Positions 13,388 to 23,344 of a stretch of DNA of 64,000 nt are shown piece after piece. A model generated the notes under the pieces. The model was not told the origin of the DNA and did no database searches. It saw only the letters and a program-made list of their open reading frames with translations. How positions within the stretch are numbered: the stretch's first letter is position 1; the number at the start of each line of letters is the position of its first letter. Source of the DNA: Prauserella isguenensis (GTDB lineage Bacteria > Actinomycetota > Actinomycetes > Mycobacteriales > Pseudonocardiaceae); contig NZ_JACHWU010000001.1 of NCBI RefSeq assembly GCF_014191605.1, forward strand, positions 682,001-746,000, read 5' to 3'. A program made the translations under genes and the position numbers.

Positions 13388-13423
13388 CGAGTGCAGAACA
13401 CGGCCTGCCGAGTGCAGAACACG
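13388..13423. repeat. two 21-bp-spaced copies of CGAGTGCAGAACACG
   Basis: The 15-mer CGAGTGCAGAACACG occurs at 13388 and again at 13409, giving a 21-bp period. Its GCAGAACACGG core resembles the GCAACACGG core of the 1967 and 43519 arrays. It lies about 70 bases beyond the 3' end of dnaA. Confidence 0.55.
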
Positions 13424-13494
13424 CGCGGACACGGGCCCCGCGGGCGCACACGGCGCGGCGGCGCAGCCGTGGGGCGTGGGGCGTGGGGCGTGGG

Positions 13495-15783
13495 TTACTG
13501 GCGGGCGCGCTGCTTGATGCGGGAGGTGAGTTCCTGCACCTGGTCGTAGATACGACGGCGCTCGGCCATCTCTTTGCGAATCTTCTTGTCCGCGTGCATG
13601 ACCGTCGTGTGGTCGCGGCCGCCGAAGGTCTGCCCGATGCGCGGCAGTGACATGTCCGTCAACTCGCGGCACAGGTACATCGCGATCTGCCGTGCCGTCG
13701 CGAGTGCCTTCGTCTTGCCGGGGCCGCACAGGTCGTCGACCGTCACGTCGAAGAACTCCGCCGTCACGCCCATGATCGTGGAAGCGCTGATCTCCGGTGC
13801 CTGTGAATCGGGAATCAGATCGCGGAGCACGATCTCGGCCAGCCCGACGTCCACCGGCTGCTGATTCAGCGACGCGAACGCGGTGACCCGGATGAGCGCG
13901 CCCTCGAGCTCGCGGATGTTCGCCTCGATGCGCGCGGCGATGAACTCGAGGACGTCACCGGGAACGTCGAGCCGGTCCTGAGCCGCCTTCTTGCGAAGGA
14001 TCGCGATCCGCGTCTCGAGCTCGGGCGGCTGGATGTCGGTGATCAGGCCCCACTCGAACCGCGTCCGCAGCCGGTCCTCCAGCGTTTCGAGGCGCTTCGG
14101 CGGCCGGTCGGACGAGACGACGATCTGCTTGTTCGCGTTGTGGAGCGTGTTGAAGGTGTGGAAGAACTCCTCCTGAGTTCCTTCCTTGCCTTCGAGGAAC
14201 TGGATGTCGTCGACGAGCAGAATGTCGATGTCGCGGTAGCGCCGCTGGAACGCCACCTTGCGGTCGTCCCGCAGCGAGTTGATGAAGTCGTTCGTGAACT
14301 CCTCGGTCGACACGTACCGCACACGCATGCCGGGGAAGAGTCGTTGGGCGTAGTGCCCGACGGCGTGCAGCAGGTGCGTCTTGCCGAGCCCGGACTCCCC
14401 CCAGATGAACAACGGGTTGTACGCGCGGGACGGCGCCTCGGCGACGGCGACCGCCGCCGCGTGGGCGAACCGGTTGGACGCGCCGATGACGAACGTGTCG
14501 AACGTGTACTTCTCGTTGAGCTTGGTCTTCGACGTCTGCGGCTGAGCGGGCGCCGTGTAGGGCTGGCCCGCGGTCGGCTGACCGGTGAACGACGGCCAGA
14601 TCTCGTTGGCAGCGGCCAACGCCTCGCCTTCCTCGTCCACCTCTTCGTCCGAGTCGGCCAACGCCTCGAGGCGGGACTGGCCCGCCGACTGCGGGGCCGA
14701 CCTGCCTGCGGACTGCGCCGGACCAACGGAGTTCTGCGCTCCGGCCGACGGCGAGCGTCCGTCCGAGTGTTCCGACGCACCGGAGCTTCCGCCCGCTGTC
14801 CGCGAAGCCGATCCGGACGAGGCGTCACCGGCCGCGTACGGCTGCGCCGAACCGGCCTGGCCCCGGGTGTGCTGCCTGGACTGCGGTGCACCGGCGTCGG
14901 GTGCGGGCTGCCTGCCGGGACCCGCCTGGTGCTGCCCGGGCGAGTTCGGCGCGCCGCGGTTCTGCCCACCGGGGCGCGGCTGCTGCTGCCCGGCCTGCGA
15001 CCCCGGTTGCTGGGAGCCGGGCTGCTGCGGTGCGGAGTGCCGCGGTGCGGTGGAGTGCTGCGGATACGGCGTCGGCCTGCGGCCTTGTGGCTGCGCGGAA
15101 TGCGGAGTCGAGGCGTTGTGGGACGGCGACTGCTCGGCCGTTCCCGAACCGGCCGTGCCCGAAGCGGTGTCGGTCGAACCGCTGGACGGGACGTCGGGTG
15201 GCGGTGGGGTGTCGTCGCGGATCGGGGGGATGGCCGGCATGACCATCGTCTCCTCGGCGGGAGAGGTCGGCGGGACGCGCGGCGCGGCCGAGGGCCCGTT
15301 CGACGAGGGCCTGTTCGCCGACGGAGCCTGCGGTGACGGGGAGCCGCTCGACGACGCGGAATCGGTGCCTGCCTGCGACGCCGGCGCACCGGCATCGCCG
15401 CCGGACGAGGCGAGCGTGCCTTCCATCCGGCCCGTCGACTGGTACGGCGTCGTCGGGGACTGCTGCCCTGCCGAGGAGTACTGGGGCGGGGACGTCGGAC
15501 CGTTGGGGGCGGGCGCGCTCTCGGCGGAGTCGACCTTCACGGCCAGCGAGACTTCGCGCCCCAGCCTGCGGGACAGGGCGGCGGTGATCGGCTCGCGCAG
15601 CGCGCGCTCGATCGCTTCCTTGGCGAAGTCGCTCGGCGCGGCGAGCAGTGCGGTGCCGTCGAGCAGGCCGATCGGGCGGGTCACCCGCATCCAGGCGCGC
15701 TGTTGGGGGGAGAGCGTGCCGTCGGACAGCTCCTTGACGACCTGTTCCCACACGGATCCCAGGTTCAGCTGTTGGTCAGACAC
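13495..15783 (-). CDS. dnaA: chromosomal replication initiator DnaA, extended linker
   Basis: The initiator ATPase that binds DnaA boxes and opens oriC. At 762 aa it is far longer than E. coli DnaA (467) or M. tuberculosis DnaA (about 507). Domain I (residues 1-90) starts [19 protein letters not shown]. Domain II, about residues 90-420, is a Pro/Gln/Ser/Gly-rich linker of roughly 330 residues. Domain III (AAA+) has Walker [12 protein letters not shown], Walker [11 protein letters not shown] and sensor/arginine-finger element [10 protein letters not shown]. Domain IV has the DnaA signature [15 protein letters not shown] that contacts the box. GTG start. A perfect DnaA box 150 bases upstream suggests autoregulation. 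Confidence 0.98.
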   Translation of the reverse strand: MSDQQLNLGSVWEQVVKELSDGTLSPQQRAWMRVTRPIGLLDGTALLAAPSDFAKEAIERALREPITAALSRRLGREVSLAVKVDSAESAPAPNGPTSPPQYSSAGQQSPTTPYQSTGRMEGTLASSGGDAGAPASQAGTDSASSSGSPSPQAPSANRPSSNGPSAAPRVPPTSPAEETMVMPAIPPIRDDTPPPPDVPSSGSTDTASGTAGSGTAEQSPSHNASTPHSAQPQGRRPTPYPQHSTAPRHSAPQQPGSQQPGSQAGQQQPRPGGQNRGAPNSPGQHQAGPGRQPAPDAGAPQSRQHTRGQAGSAQPYAAGDASSGSASRTAGGSSGASEHSDGRSPSAGAQNSVGPAQSAGRSAPQSAGQSRLEALADSDEEVDEEGEALAAANEIWPSFTGQPTAGQPYTAPAQPQTSKTKLNEKYTFDTFVIGASNRFAHAAAVAVAEAPSRAYNPLFIWGESGLGKTHLLHAVGHYAQRLFPGMRVRYVSTEEFTNDFINSLRDDRKVAFQRRYRDIDILLVDDIQFLEGKEGTQEEFFHTFNTLHNANKQIVVSSDRPPKRLETLEDRLRTRFEWGLITDIQPPELETRIAILRKKAAQDRLDVPGDVLEFIAARIEANIRELEGALIRVTAFASLNQQPVDVGLAEIVLRDLIPDSQAPEISASTIMGVTAEFFDVTVDDLCGPGKTKALATARQIAMYLCRELTDMSLPRIGQTFGGRDHTTVMHADKKIRKEMAERRRIYDQVQELTSRIKQRARQ

Positions 15784-16364
15784 CCTGCTCTGCTCCCCTC
15801 CCCTCGACCTCGTGGCCTTGCGCGTTCAACCCTGTCGACGTTCGGGAGCACGTGCTCGCCGACGCCGGTCCGAGACGGCAGCGGTGCAGGTCGAGCGGCA
15901 CTTCCGGCGTGATCAGCGCAGGAAGCGTCCCCAAGTTGTCCACAGGTGTGCATTAATGTACGGCTGCCCCACGAGCCCTCCTACCCGTGGGTCCGTGTGT
16001 CGCTCGCCCAGTCTCCCACCTACCGGCGGCGCGGCGCGTTCCCCTCATCTTCGCGGTTCGAGAAGAGGGACGCTAACAAGCGCTGGTCTGTGCCACAAGC
16101 GGTTCATTCGGGCAAGGATCCCATGGTCGACGGCGTGTCGCCATTCGAACCGCCTGCGTGAGCAGCGAGGCTGCGACAGGGGGCGGTGTGAGGCGCGGGC
16201 GGCGGGGTGCGTACCCTTGAAAGGTCTGCCGCCGACACCACGGCGTCACGGCCGTCCGGCCGACGAGGTCTCTCACGGGAGACTATCGCGCCGGTTTCCG
16301 TGGCGAACACGAGGACGGTGGCGACCCCAGACCTGTTACGTCGCCAGACCAGGAGAATGACGCC
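15784..16364. other. dnaA-rpmH divergent intergenic region
   Basis: 581 bases between the divergent dnaA and rpmH starts. It contains the DnaA box at 15936-15944 and, on the minus strand just upstream of it, a TACATT-type -10 candidate (near 15953-15958) for dnaA. The part near rpmH should hold the rpmH-rnpA promoter but I cannot place it. No gene is supported here. Confidence 0.6.
15936..15944 (+). promoter_or_regulatory. perfect DnaA box in the dnaA promoter region
   Basis: TTGTCCACA, identical to the actinobacterial DnaA box consensus, lies about 150 bases upstream of dnaA and next to a -10-like TACATT. This arrangement is the usual sign of dnaA autoregulation. Confidence 0.75.
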
Positions 16365-16502
16365 GTGAGCAAGCGCACCTTCCAGCCGAACAACCGTCGA
16401 CGCGCGCGGACCCACGGATTCCGGCTGCGGATGCGTACGCGGGCAGGCCGCGCCATCGTGGCCGCCCGTCGTCGCAAGGGCCGTCAGAAGCTGTCCGCCT
16501 GA
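16365..16502 (+). CDS. rpmH: 50S ribosomal protein L34
   Basis: A 45-aa basic ribosomal protein starting with GTG at 16365 ([20 protein letters not shown], ending KGRQKLSA). AGGAGA lies about nine bases upstream. It carries the L34 signature of N-terminal KRTFQPN, then R-rich helix with [14 protein letters not shown] and the closing RRRKGR. It is the first gene of the rightward rpmH-rnpA-yidD-yidC-jag operon, 28 bases ahead of rnpA. The high demand for L34 relative to RnpA is usually met by differential processing of the shared message. Confidence 0.97.
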   Translation: MSKRTFQPNNRRRARTHGFRLRMRTRAGRAIVAARRRKGRQKLSA

Positions 16503-16530
16503 CCTCGCCTGCGGCCGGGTCCGAGCGCGC

Positions 16531-16920
16531 GTGCTTCCCGCCGACGCTCGCCTGCGGCGCAGTGAGGAATTCCGTGCCGTCATGCGCGGCGGCGTCCGAG
16601 CCGGGCGCCGCCGCCTTGTGCTGCACGCGCTCGTCGAGTCCGGCGAGCGGAAGAAGGCAGGGTTCGTCGTGAGCAAGGCCGTGGGTAATTCCGTGGTGCG
16701 GCACCGGGTAAGCCGGCGCCTGCGCCACCTCGTCGCGGACCGCCTCGGAACCCTGCCGGACGGTTGCGCGTTGGTCGTACGAGCGCTTCCGCCGGCCGCG
16801 AAGGCGAGCAGTGCGGAGTTGGGCTCGGACCTCGACGCGGCGTTGCGGCGGTTGAAGCTAGCCGGTGCCACGAGCGCTGCACCGGAGGCCTCCCGCGACA
16901 GCAATGGACGAACGGTGTGA
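16531..16920 (+). CDS. rnpA: ribonuclease P protein component
   Basis: The protein subunit that assists the RNase P ribozyme in trimming tRNA 5' ends, 129 aa, GTG start at 16531 ([21 protein letters not shown]). The RNR-type signature is [12 protein letters not shown] (about residues 57-68), embedded in [15 protein letters not shown] as in the family. The C-terminus beyond about residue 105 is a non-conserved tail. The stop overlaps the yidD start (GTGA). Confidence 0.95.
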   Translation: MLPADARLRRSEEFRAVMRGGVRAGRRRLVLHALVESGERKKAGFVVSKAVGNSVVRHRVSRRLRHLVADRLGTLPDGCALVVRALPPAAKASSAELGSDLDAALRRLKLAGATSAAPEASRDSNGRTV

Positions 16921-17261
16921 GTGAGCAGCAGCCGGTCGCCGAGCACCCGGATTGTGCAGGCGACCACGACGAGACGACAGATGCGGCTCCGCGACCGACC
17001 CCGGTTGCGTGGATTCTGCTGCTCCCGATCCGCTTCTATCGCAAGGCGATCTCCCCCTTCCTGCCCCCGATGTGCCGGTTCTACCCGAGCTGCAGCGCAT
17101 ACGCGGCCGAGTCGCTGACGAAGCACGGCGCGGCGCGGGGCAGTTATCTCGCCGTTCGCAGACTGCTGCGGTGCGGTCCGTGGACCGACCCGGGACGGGA
17201 CCCCGTGCCCGAGACGTTCAGCCTCCGGCGTCAACCCCCTGGTATATCTACCGAGGAGTAG
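16917..17261 (+). CDS. yidD: membrane protein insertion efficiency factor YidD
   Basis: A 114-aa member of the YidD/DUF37 family, which helps YidC-dependent membrane insertion. The GTG at 16917 overlaps the rnpA stop as GTGA, so translation is coupled. After a 28-residue acidic leader comes an amphipathic helix ([20 protein letters not shown]) and the family core [22 protein letters not shown] with its conserved cysteines, followed by [19 protein letters not shown]. The gene ends four bases before yidC. The leader is longer than in E. coli YidD. Confidence 0.93.
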   Translation: MSEQQPVAEHPDCAGDHDETTDAAPRPTPVAWILLLPIRFYRKAISPFLPPMCRFYPSCSAYAAESLTKHGAARGSYLAVRRLLRCGPWTDPGRDPVPETFSLRRQPPGISTEE

Positions 17262-17265
17262 CTCA

Positions 17266-18411
17266 GTGCTCGACTTTATCTACTACCCTGTGTCGTTCAT
17301 CTTGTGGTGCTGGCACAAGGTGTTCGGCTTCGTCTTCGGGCCGGACAACGCCATCTCCTGGATTCTCGGCATTGTCTTCCTGACCTTCACGGTGCGCGGC
17401 ATCCTCTTCAAGCCGTTCGTCAAGCAGGTCCGGTCGATGAAGAAGATGCAGGACTTCGCCCCCGAGGTGAAGAAGCTGCAGAAGAAGTACGCCAACGACC
17501 GGCAGAAGCAAGCGACCGAGATGCGCAAGCTGCAGCAGGAGCACGGGGTCAACCCGCTCGGCAGCTGCCTCCCGATGCTGCTGCAGATTCCCGTGTTCAT
17601 CGGTCTGAACTGGGTGCTCCGGAACTTCCAGGAGGGCAGGCCGAGCAACTACTTCTTCGACGCCGCCGAAGTCGATTCGTACGTCAACGCGAAGCTGTTC
17701 GGCATCAACATCGGTGACGCCATCAACCACTTCGGCTTCGCGGGCCAGTCGAGCGAGTGGCACTGGGAGGTCGCTCCGCTGGCGATCCCGCTGATGATCA
17801 TCGCCGCGATCGCCACGCACCTCACGGCCCGTCACTCGGTGGCACGCCAGAACCCGGCGTCGGCCTCGCAGCAGACGGCCATGATGAACAATCTGACGCT
17901 GTACATCTTCCCGTTCGGTGTGCTGATCTTCGGTGCCTTCTTCCCGATCGGCCTGCTCATCTACTGGCTCGCGAACAACGGCTGGACCCTCGGCCAGCAA
18001 CGCTTCGTCTACGGCCGCATCGACCGTGAAGAGGAGCAGAAGAAGCTCGAGGACAAGGAGAAGCGCGACAACCTCGCGCCGAAGCCGGGCCAGAAGCCGA
18101 AGAAGCCGCAGCCCGGCCAGAAGCCGGACCCCCAGAAGAAGCAAGCGTCGAAGGGGGCGGCCGGCTCGGCCGACAGCACGGACACCGGCACGGACAACGA
18201 GGCCGGCTCGGGTACCGAGTCCGGCTCCGAGTCGGGAAAGGTCTCGGCGCAGTCGTCCACGGGTAGCGCCAACGGCAGTGGCGGCTCGCAGAAGAGTGGC
18301 GGCACCAAGGGCGGCAGTAGCGCCAAGGGCGGCGCCTGGGCCAAGAACGGCGGCAACAAGCAGCGGCCCTCCGGTCAGGGCAAGAAGTCCAAGGGCGGCA
18401 AGCGCCGCTGA
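17266..18411 (+). CDS. yidC: membrane protein insertase YidC (Oxa1 family)
   Basis: A polytopic insertase, 381 aa, GTG start four bases after yidD. The N-terminus has a first hydrophobic helix (FIYYPVSFILWCWHKVFGF), then ISWILGIVFLTFTVRGILFKP whose Arg is the hydrophilic-groove arginine, a long cytoplasmic hairpin rich in Lys/Gln (MKKMQDFAPEVKKLQKKY), GSCLPMLLQIPVFIGLNWVL and two C-terminal helices ending in YIFPFGVLIFGAFFPIGLLI. The last 115 residues are a hydrophilic Lys/Gly/Ser tail, probably for ribosome contact. No large periplasmic domain, as in Gram-positive YidC. Confidence 0.96.
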   Translation: MLDFIYYPVSFILWCWHKVFGFVFGPDNAISWILGIVFLTFTVRGILFKPFVKQVRSMKKMQDFAPEVKKLQKKYANDRQKQATEMRKLQQEHGVNPLGSCLPMLLQIPVFIGLNWVLRNFQEGRPSNYFFDAAEVDSYVNAKLFGINIGDAINHFGFAGQSSEWHWEVAPLAIPLMIIAAIATHLTARHSVARQNPASASQQTAMMNNLTLYIFPFGVLIFGAFFPIGLLIYWLANNGWTLGQQRFVYGRIDREEEQKKLEDKEKRDNLAPKPGQKPKKPQPGQKPDPQKKQASKGAAGSADSTDTGTDNEAGSGTESGSESGKVSAQSSTGSANGSGGSQKSGGTKGGSSAKGGAWAKNGGNKQRPSGQGKKSKGGKRR

Positions 18412-18473
18412 CGCGCGCGGCGACCGCCTTCCGCAATCAGACCTCGCCTGAGGGGCTCGAGAGGAGAAGCGAC

Positions 18474-19070
18474 ATGTCCGAGACCGCAGAGGTGATCGGC
18501 ACGGAAGAAGAGAAGGCCGCGGCCGCCGAGGCCGGGGCCGGCGAAGAGAACAAGTCGGCCGACACGCACGCGGACGACACGGCGATTAGCGAGTCCGAGT
18601 CGTCGGCCGAAGACGTGCTCGTCCGTGAAGGCGACATCGCGGGCGATTACCTCGAGCGACTGCTCGACCTGCTCGACTACGACGGCGACATCGACCTGGA
18701 CGTCGAGGCCGGCCGGGCGATCGTGAGCATCGACGGTGGCGACGACCTCGAGAAGCTCGTCGGTCCGCGCGGCACGGTGCTCGAGGCTCTCCAGGAGCTG
18801 ACGCGGCTCGCCGTTCAGCAGGAAACCGGATCGCGCAGCAGGCTCATGCTCGACGTTGCGGGCTGGCGTGCGGGTCGCCGGGAGGAGCTGCGCCGCATCG
18901 GCCGGACCGCCGCCGAGAACGTCGCGAAGTCCGGTGAGAAGGAGAAGCTTCAGCCGATGAGCCCGTTCGAGCGCAAGGTCGTCCACGACGCCGTTGCCGA
19001 AGTCGACGGCGTTACGAGCGAGAGCGAGGGCGAGGAGCCCAAGCGTCGCGTGGTGGTCGTGCCCGAGTAG
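18474..19070 (+). CDS. jag: Jag/KhpB-type RNA-binding protein (KH-R3H)
   Basis: A 198-aa cytoplasmic RNA-binding protein downstream of yidC. Residues 1-45 are acidic and low-complexity. A KH-like domain (about 50-115) has the GDIAGDYLERLLDLLDYDGD start and VGPRGTVLEALQELTRLAVQ (GxxG loop region). The R3H domain (about 120-180) has RREELRRIGRTAAENVAKSG and PMSPFERKVVHDAVAEVDGV. The order yidC-jag is conserved in Gram-positives. ATG start with GAGAGGAGA upstream. A terminator follows. Confidence 0.95.
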   Translation: MSETAEVIGTEEEKAAAAEAGAGEENKSADTHADDTAISESESSAEDVLVREGDIAGDYLERLLDLLDYDGDIDLDVEAGRAIVSIDGGDDLEKLVGPRGTVLEALQELTRLAVQQETGSRSRLMLDVAGWRAGRREELRRIGRTAAENVAKSGEKEKLQPMSPFERKVVHDAVAEVDGVTSESEGEEPKRRVVVVPE

Positions 19071-19088
19071 CAGCGGTAGCGTCAGCGG

Positions 19089-19120
19089 AAGCGGCCCGTC
19101 GGATTTCCGGCGGGCCGCTT
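19089..19120 (+). terminator. terminator after the rpmH-jag operon
   Basis: A 14-bp stem (AAGCGGCCCGTCGG, loop ATTT, CCGGCGGGCCGCTT with one G-U pair) starts 18 bases after the jag stop. There is only a short T-rich run after it. Confidence 0.75.
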
Positions 19121-19170
19121 CTGTGTTCACGCCCGACCACTCCCCTCTCTGTAGCCGGTCCTCCTGCGTT

Positions 19171-19184
19171 GTTTCACGTGGAAC
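19171..19184. promoter_or_regulatory. parS site 1 (one mismatch)
   Basis: GTTTCACGTGGAAC differs from the 14-bp parS core GTTTCACGTGAAAC at one base. It is the parS closest to jag. Confidence 0.75.
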
Positions 19185-19869
19185 TGGGGTGCGGGTTCCG
19201 GTGATGCTTCCGCCCGGCGGCGGGAAGGGGTGCCGGGCCGACGGATCGACTCGCGGCAGCAGCGCTACCGGCGACGGACGCAGGTTGCGTGGCGGCGCAC
19301 CGGGCGGACGGCCCCGCGGCGAAGTCGACCGGGAAGCGGATGGACGTGTGTCGGATGTGCGGGCACGGGTGGACTGGCGCGGGTGCGCCTCCTCTTGCCG
19401 AATGGATGGAGCAGCCGTGGTGGTGCGCGGGCTGTGCTTGGAATGGGTGCCCGTGAGTACGGGTGCGATGGTGGGTGCTCGTGGTGCGGGTCCGGCCCGG
19501 ATCGGCGGACGATTCCGGATCCGACAACGACAGCACGGCCCACGCGGAACATGGGCGAAGCGACGGACGGCCGGTTGGGAGGGTGCGGGGTGCGTGGCCA
19601 CCCTCGCGGTTGTCGGCGCAGTAGGCCTGGAGCGAAGCCGGCGCTCCGGCGTGCCGACGACATCCGGCGGGGCGCCGACCCTTCCGTGTCGTTCACAGCT
19701 GCCGAGTGGCGGACTTCGGGAGAACGAAGGTGTGACGGCGTGTCAGTGTGGTGGACGCCTGGCGGTGACGGATGCGTGTCGCGGCAGTACGTGGGTCGCG
19801 ATGCGGCAGGATGACCGTGGCGGTATCAGGACCGGGTAGGTGGAGCGGGAACCGGTTTTCGCACAGGCC

Positions 19870-19883
19870 GTTTCACGTGAAAC
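19870..19883. promoter_or_regulatory. parS site 2 (perfect)
   Basis: GTTTCACGTGAAAC, a perfect palindromic ParB-binding site in the non-coding region between jag and rsmG. Confidence 0.93.
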
Positions 19884-20033
19884 CGCTCGCCCAGGTTGGA
19901 CGGGACCGGACTCGTGACCGGGCGGCGGCACACCAGTCGCCGGCACCCCGGGGAACTGGCGCATCATCGGCCCTCGGCCGGCAAGGCCGTGGGCACGGCT
20001 AACCCACTGACCGCCGGCCCACCGACCGCCGAC

Positions 20034-20078
20034 GCACCGACCGGCAACGCACCGACCGGCAACGCACCGACCGGCAAC
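20034..20078. repeat. three perfect 15-bp tandem copies
   Basis: GCACCGACCGGCAAC is repeated three times without change (20034, 20049, 20064), with degenerate copies just before. It lies between parS sites 2 and 3. No coding frame around it looks real. Confidence 0.7.
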
Positions 20079-20372
20079 GGGGCGCCTGATAACGGCACCC
20101 GGAAGCACGCCCCCGAAGGAAATGAACTGGTGCCGCTGCAACCACCACTAGAACCCGCCACCCCGGCGACTCGATGTGCCGGAGGCCCACCGCGCCCCGG
20201 CCGCCCTAGGCGCCAGCACTGCCCTGTCGTGTGGAAAGTAGCTTCTGCCTACCGCGGCCGCGGCACTGCGTCGCTTCTATGATCGACGGCGACAACCGCG
20301 GGCCATCGCCCCGACGGTCGTACGAACCCGATAGGCAGTACTACGACCGACTGCCACGCGCGCCTTGTCGTC

Positions 20373-20386
20373 GTTCCACGTGAAAC
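20373..20386. promoter_or_regulatory. parS site 3 (one mismatch)
   Basis: GTTCCACGTGAAAC, one base from the perfect parS core, about 125 bases upstream of rsmG. Confidence 0.8.
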
Positions 20387-20462
20387 CGCGCGTGGAGTTC
20401 TCCACATCTTCGGACTGTCGACGCTGATTGCGCACAGCTTCATGGACAATCAGACGCGGGCC

Positions 20463-20476
20463 GTTTCACGTGAAAC
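20463..20476. promoter_or_regulatory. parS site 4 (perfect)
   Basis: GTTTCACGTGAAAC, perfect, 34 bases upstream of the rsmG start, so ParB binding here may also affect the rsmG-parAB promoter. Confidence 0.93.
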
Positions 20477-20509
20477 GCGACGCCTGCTAATCCAGTGAGG
20501 AGTTGAGTA

Positions 20510-21217
20510 GTGGGCCGGGACAGGCTGGAGTCCACCACCCCGACGACGGCGATCGCGGTGTTCGGTGAGCACGTAGATCGGGCCGAACGGTTCGTGGCGA
20601 TGTTGCGCGAAGAGGGTGTGACGCGGGGCCTCATCGGACCGCGGGAGCTGGACCGCTTATGGGACCGCCACGTGCTCAACTCCGCGGTACTGGGCGACGA
20701 GGTTCCACGTGAAACAAGCGTCGTGGATGTGGGATCCGGAGCGGGCCTTCCCGGAGTACCGTTGGCGATCAGTCGCCCCGATCTCGATATCGTTCTCCTC
20801 GAACCTATGGCTCGTCGTGTCGAATGGCTCGAGGAAGTCGTGGAGGAATTGGACCTCGACGGCGTCACCGTGGTTCGTGGACGCGCGGAGGAGAAGGCCG
20901 TGCGCGCACAGCTCGACCCGGCCGATGTCGTCACAGCTCGCGCGGTCGCACCCCTCGCCCGCCTTGCCGGTTGGTGCCTTCCCTTGGTCGGCGAGTCCGG
21001 CACGCTGGTCGCCCTCAAAGGTGCCAGCGCGGCGGAGGAGATCGAGCGCGATCGGGCCGACGTGGCGAAGGTCGGTGGCGGCGAACCGCGCATCGCGGAG
21101 TGTGGCGGCGACATTCTCGACACGCCCACGACGGTTGTCGTGATCGAGCGGGTGGCACGGCAGCGGCCGGGGTCGCAGCGGAAGCGGTCGAAGAAGAAGG
21201 GTCAGCGGAGCGCATGA
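20510..21217 (+). CDS. rsmG: 16S rRNA 7-methylguanosine methyltransferase RsmG (GidB)
   Basis: Methylates N7 of G527 in 16S rRNA using S-adenosylmethionine; 235 aa, GTG start at 20510. Family features are IGPRELDRLWDRHVLNSAVL, the SAM-binding VVDVGSGAGLPGVPLAI (about residues 70-86), LLEPMARRVEWLEEV and VTARAVAPLARLAGW. The C-terminus is a lysine/arginine-rich tail. A parS site is embedded in the codons for VPRET (20702-20715). Its stop overlaps the next small ORF as ATGA. Loss of this enzyme gives low-level streptomycin resistance in other bacteria. Confidence 0.96.
   Translation: MGRDRLESTTPTTAIAVFGEHVDRAERFVAMLREEGVTRGLIGPRELDRLWDRHVLNSAVLGDEVPRETSVVDVGSGAGLPGVPLAISRPDLDIVLLEPMARRVEWLEEVVEELDLDGVTVVRGRAEEKAVRAQLDPADVVTARAVAPLARLAGWCLPLVGESGTLVALKGASAAEEIERDRADVAKVGGGEPRIAECGGDILDTPTTVVVIERVARQRPGSQRKRSKKKGQRSA
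20702..20715. promoter_or_regulatory. parS site 5, inside rsmG coding region
   Basis: GTTCCACGTGAAAC (one mismatch) encodes the residues V-P-R-E-T in RsmG, just before the SAM-binding loop. Confidence 0.8.
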
Positions 21218-21293
21218 CGAGCAGTTCCGAGCAAGGCATGTTCCACGTGAAACACGGCGGCGTTGGGTACGCGCCGATGAAGGGAGAGACTCG

Positions 21294-21297
<4 letters not shown>
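21214..21297 (+). CDS. 27-codon bridging ORF between rsmG and parA
   Basis: An ATG at 21214 overlaps the rsmG stop (ATGA) and the frame ends in a TGA at 21295-21297 that overlaps the parA GTG start (GTGA). The 27-residue product would begin MTSSSEQGMFHVKHGG. The codons for MFHVKH contain parS site 6. The double overlap would carry ribosomes from rsmG into parA, so the ORF may act as a coupling device rather than make a useful protein. No family is known to me. An internal ATG at 21276 is preceded by a weak site. Confidence 0.4.
21240..21253. promoter_or_regulatory. parS site 6 (one mismatch), upstream of parA
   Basis: GTTCCACGTGAAAC lies 41 bases before the parA GTG, inside the small bridging ORF. 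Confidence 0.8.
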
Positions 21298-22195
<898 letters not shown>

Positions 22196-22199
<4 letters not shown>

Positions 22200-23209
22200 C
22201 CGAACGCAGAGGCGGCCTCGGCCGCGGACTGGCAGCGCTGATCCCGACGGGACCGGTCGAGGACGATCCCGAGGCCGAATCGCATGTGCCTGTCCCCGAC
22301 ATGGCCGACGTCAAACCGCCCGCGGGTGACGACAGTGGATGGTTCGCCGCGAACGGCGCCATCGACGACGCACCCGCGGTGGGAGGCGAGGTCGCCGGTG
22401 CGGTCTATCGCGAAGTGCCGCTGGAAGCCATCGAGCGGAACCCGAAGCAGCCTCGGCAGGTCTTCGACGAGGAGGCGCTCGCCGAGCTGGAGCACTCCAT
22501 CCGCGAGTTCGGCCTCATGCAGCCGATCGTGGTGCGGACCCTCCCCGAGGACAAGTTCGAGCTCGTCATGGGCGAGCGCAGGCTGCGGGCGTCCCAGCGG
22601 GCCGGTCTCGAGCGCATCCCGGCGATCGTGCGGCAGACCACCGACGACGCGATGTTGCGGGACGCCCTGCTCGAGAACATCCATCGAGTGCAGTTGAACC
22701 CGCTCGAGGAGGCGGCCGCGTATCAGCAGCTGCTCGACGAGTTCGACGTGACCCACGACGAACTCGCGTCGCGGATCGGGCGCAGCAGGCCGGTCATCAC
22801 CAACACGATTCGGCTGCTGCGGCTCCCCCTCCCCGTGCAGCGGCGAGTGGCGGCCGGTGTGCTGTCGGCGGGGCACGCCCGGGCGCTGTTGTCGCTCGAG
22901 GATCCCGACGCGCAGGAGGAGTTGGCGGGTCGCATCGTCTCGGAGGGACTGTCGGTCCGCGCGACCGAGGAGGCGGTGACCCTCTACAAGAACGGCCCGC
23001 AGAAGAAGGAGAAGAAGCAGGCGCGGAAGCCGACGGAGGCGCCGGGGCTCCAGGAGCTCGCGACGCGCTTGTCGGACAGCTTCGACACGAAGGTCAAGGT
23101 CGACCTCGGGCGTCGGAAAGGGCGCATCGTCGTCGAGTTCGGGTCGGTGGACGACCTGGAACGCATCGTCGGGTTGATGGATCCGAACAAGGGCAAATCG
23201 GACGACTGA
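22196..23209 (+). CDS. parB: chromosome partitioning protein ParB (Spo0J)
   Basis: A CTP-dependent DNA clamp that loads at parS, 337 aa. The extreme N-terminus [16 protein letters not shown] is the ParA-stimulating peptide. The CTPase/ParB domain (about residues 75-170) has [14 protein letters not shown], the [13 protein letters not shown] motif that binds CTP and [17 protein letters not shown]. The HTH (about 170-240) reads [20 protein letters not shown] and [11 protein letters not shown]. The C-terminal dimerisation domain follows a lysine-rich linker. ATGA overlap with parA. Six parS-type sites lie in the 4 kb upstream. Confidence 0.97.
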
Positions 23210-23289
23210 TCGCAGGTCCCATCACCCCGGCTCATTACGTCACGGTGACGATTACTCGGGGTGATGCCGGAGCACCGGTCGTGAGAGAC

Positions 23290-23329
23290 GAAGAGGCGCC
23301 CGGAGCGAATCCGCTCCGGGCGCCTCTTC
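23290..23329. terminator. bidirectional terminator between parB and ddl
   Basis: An 18-bp perfect stem (starting GAAGAGGCGCCCGGAGCG, loop AATC) lies between the convergent parB and ddl genes and can serve both strands. Confidence 0.85.
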
Positions 23330-23344
23330 GTGGATCCGGACTCG

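Larger units (their letters stand above)
19121..20509. other. centromere-like gene-free region with parS sites
   Basis: About 1.4 kb between jag and rsmG without a gene that I can support; open frames here have no recognisable domains and shadow-like composition. It contains four of the six parS-type sites and a 15-bp triplet repeat. The most likely role is as part of the chromosomal centromere bound by ParB. Confidence 0.6.

Noticed and set aside
19121-20509. Several short open frames between jag and rsmG as candidate genes
   Set aside because: No homology, no ribosome binding sites, composition of shadows; the region looks like a centromere spacer.
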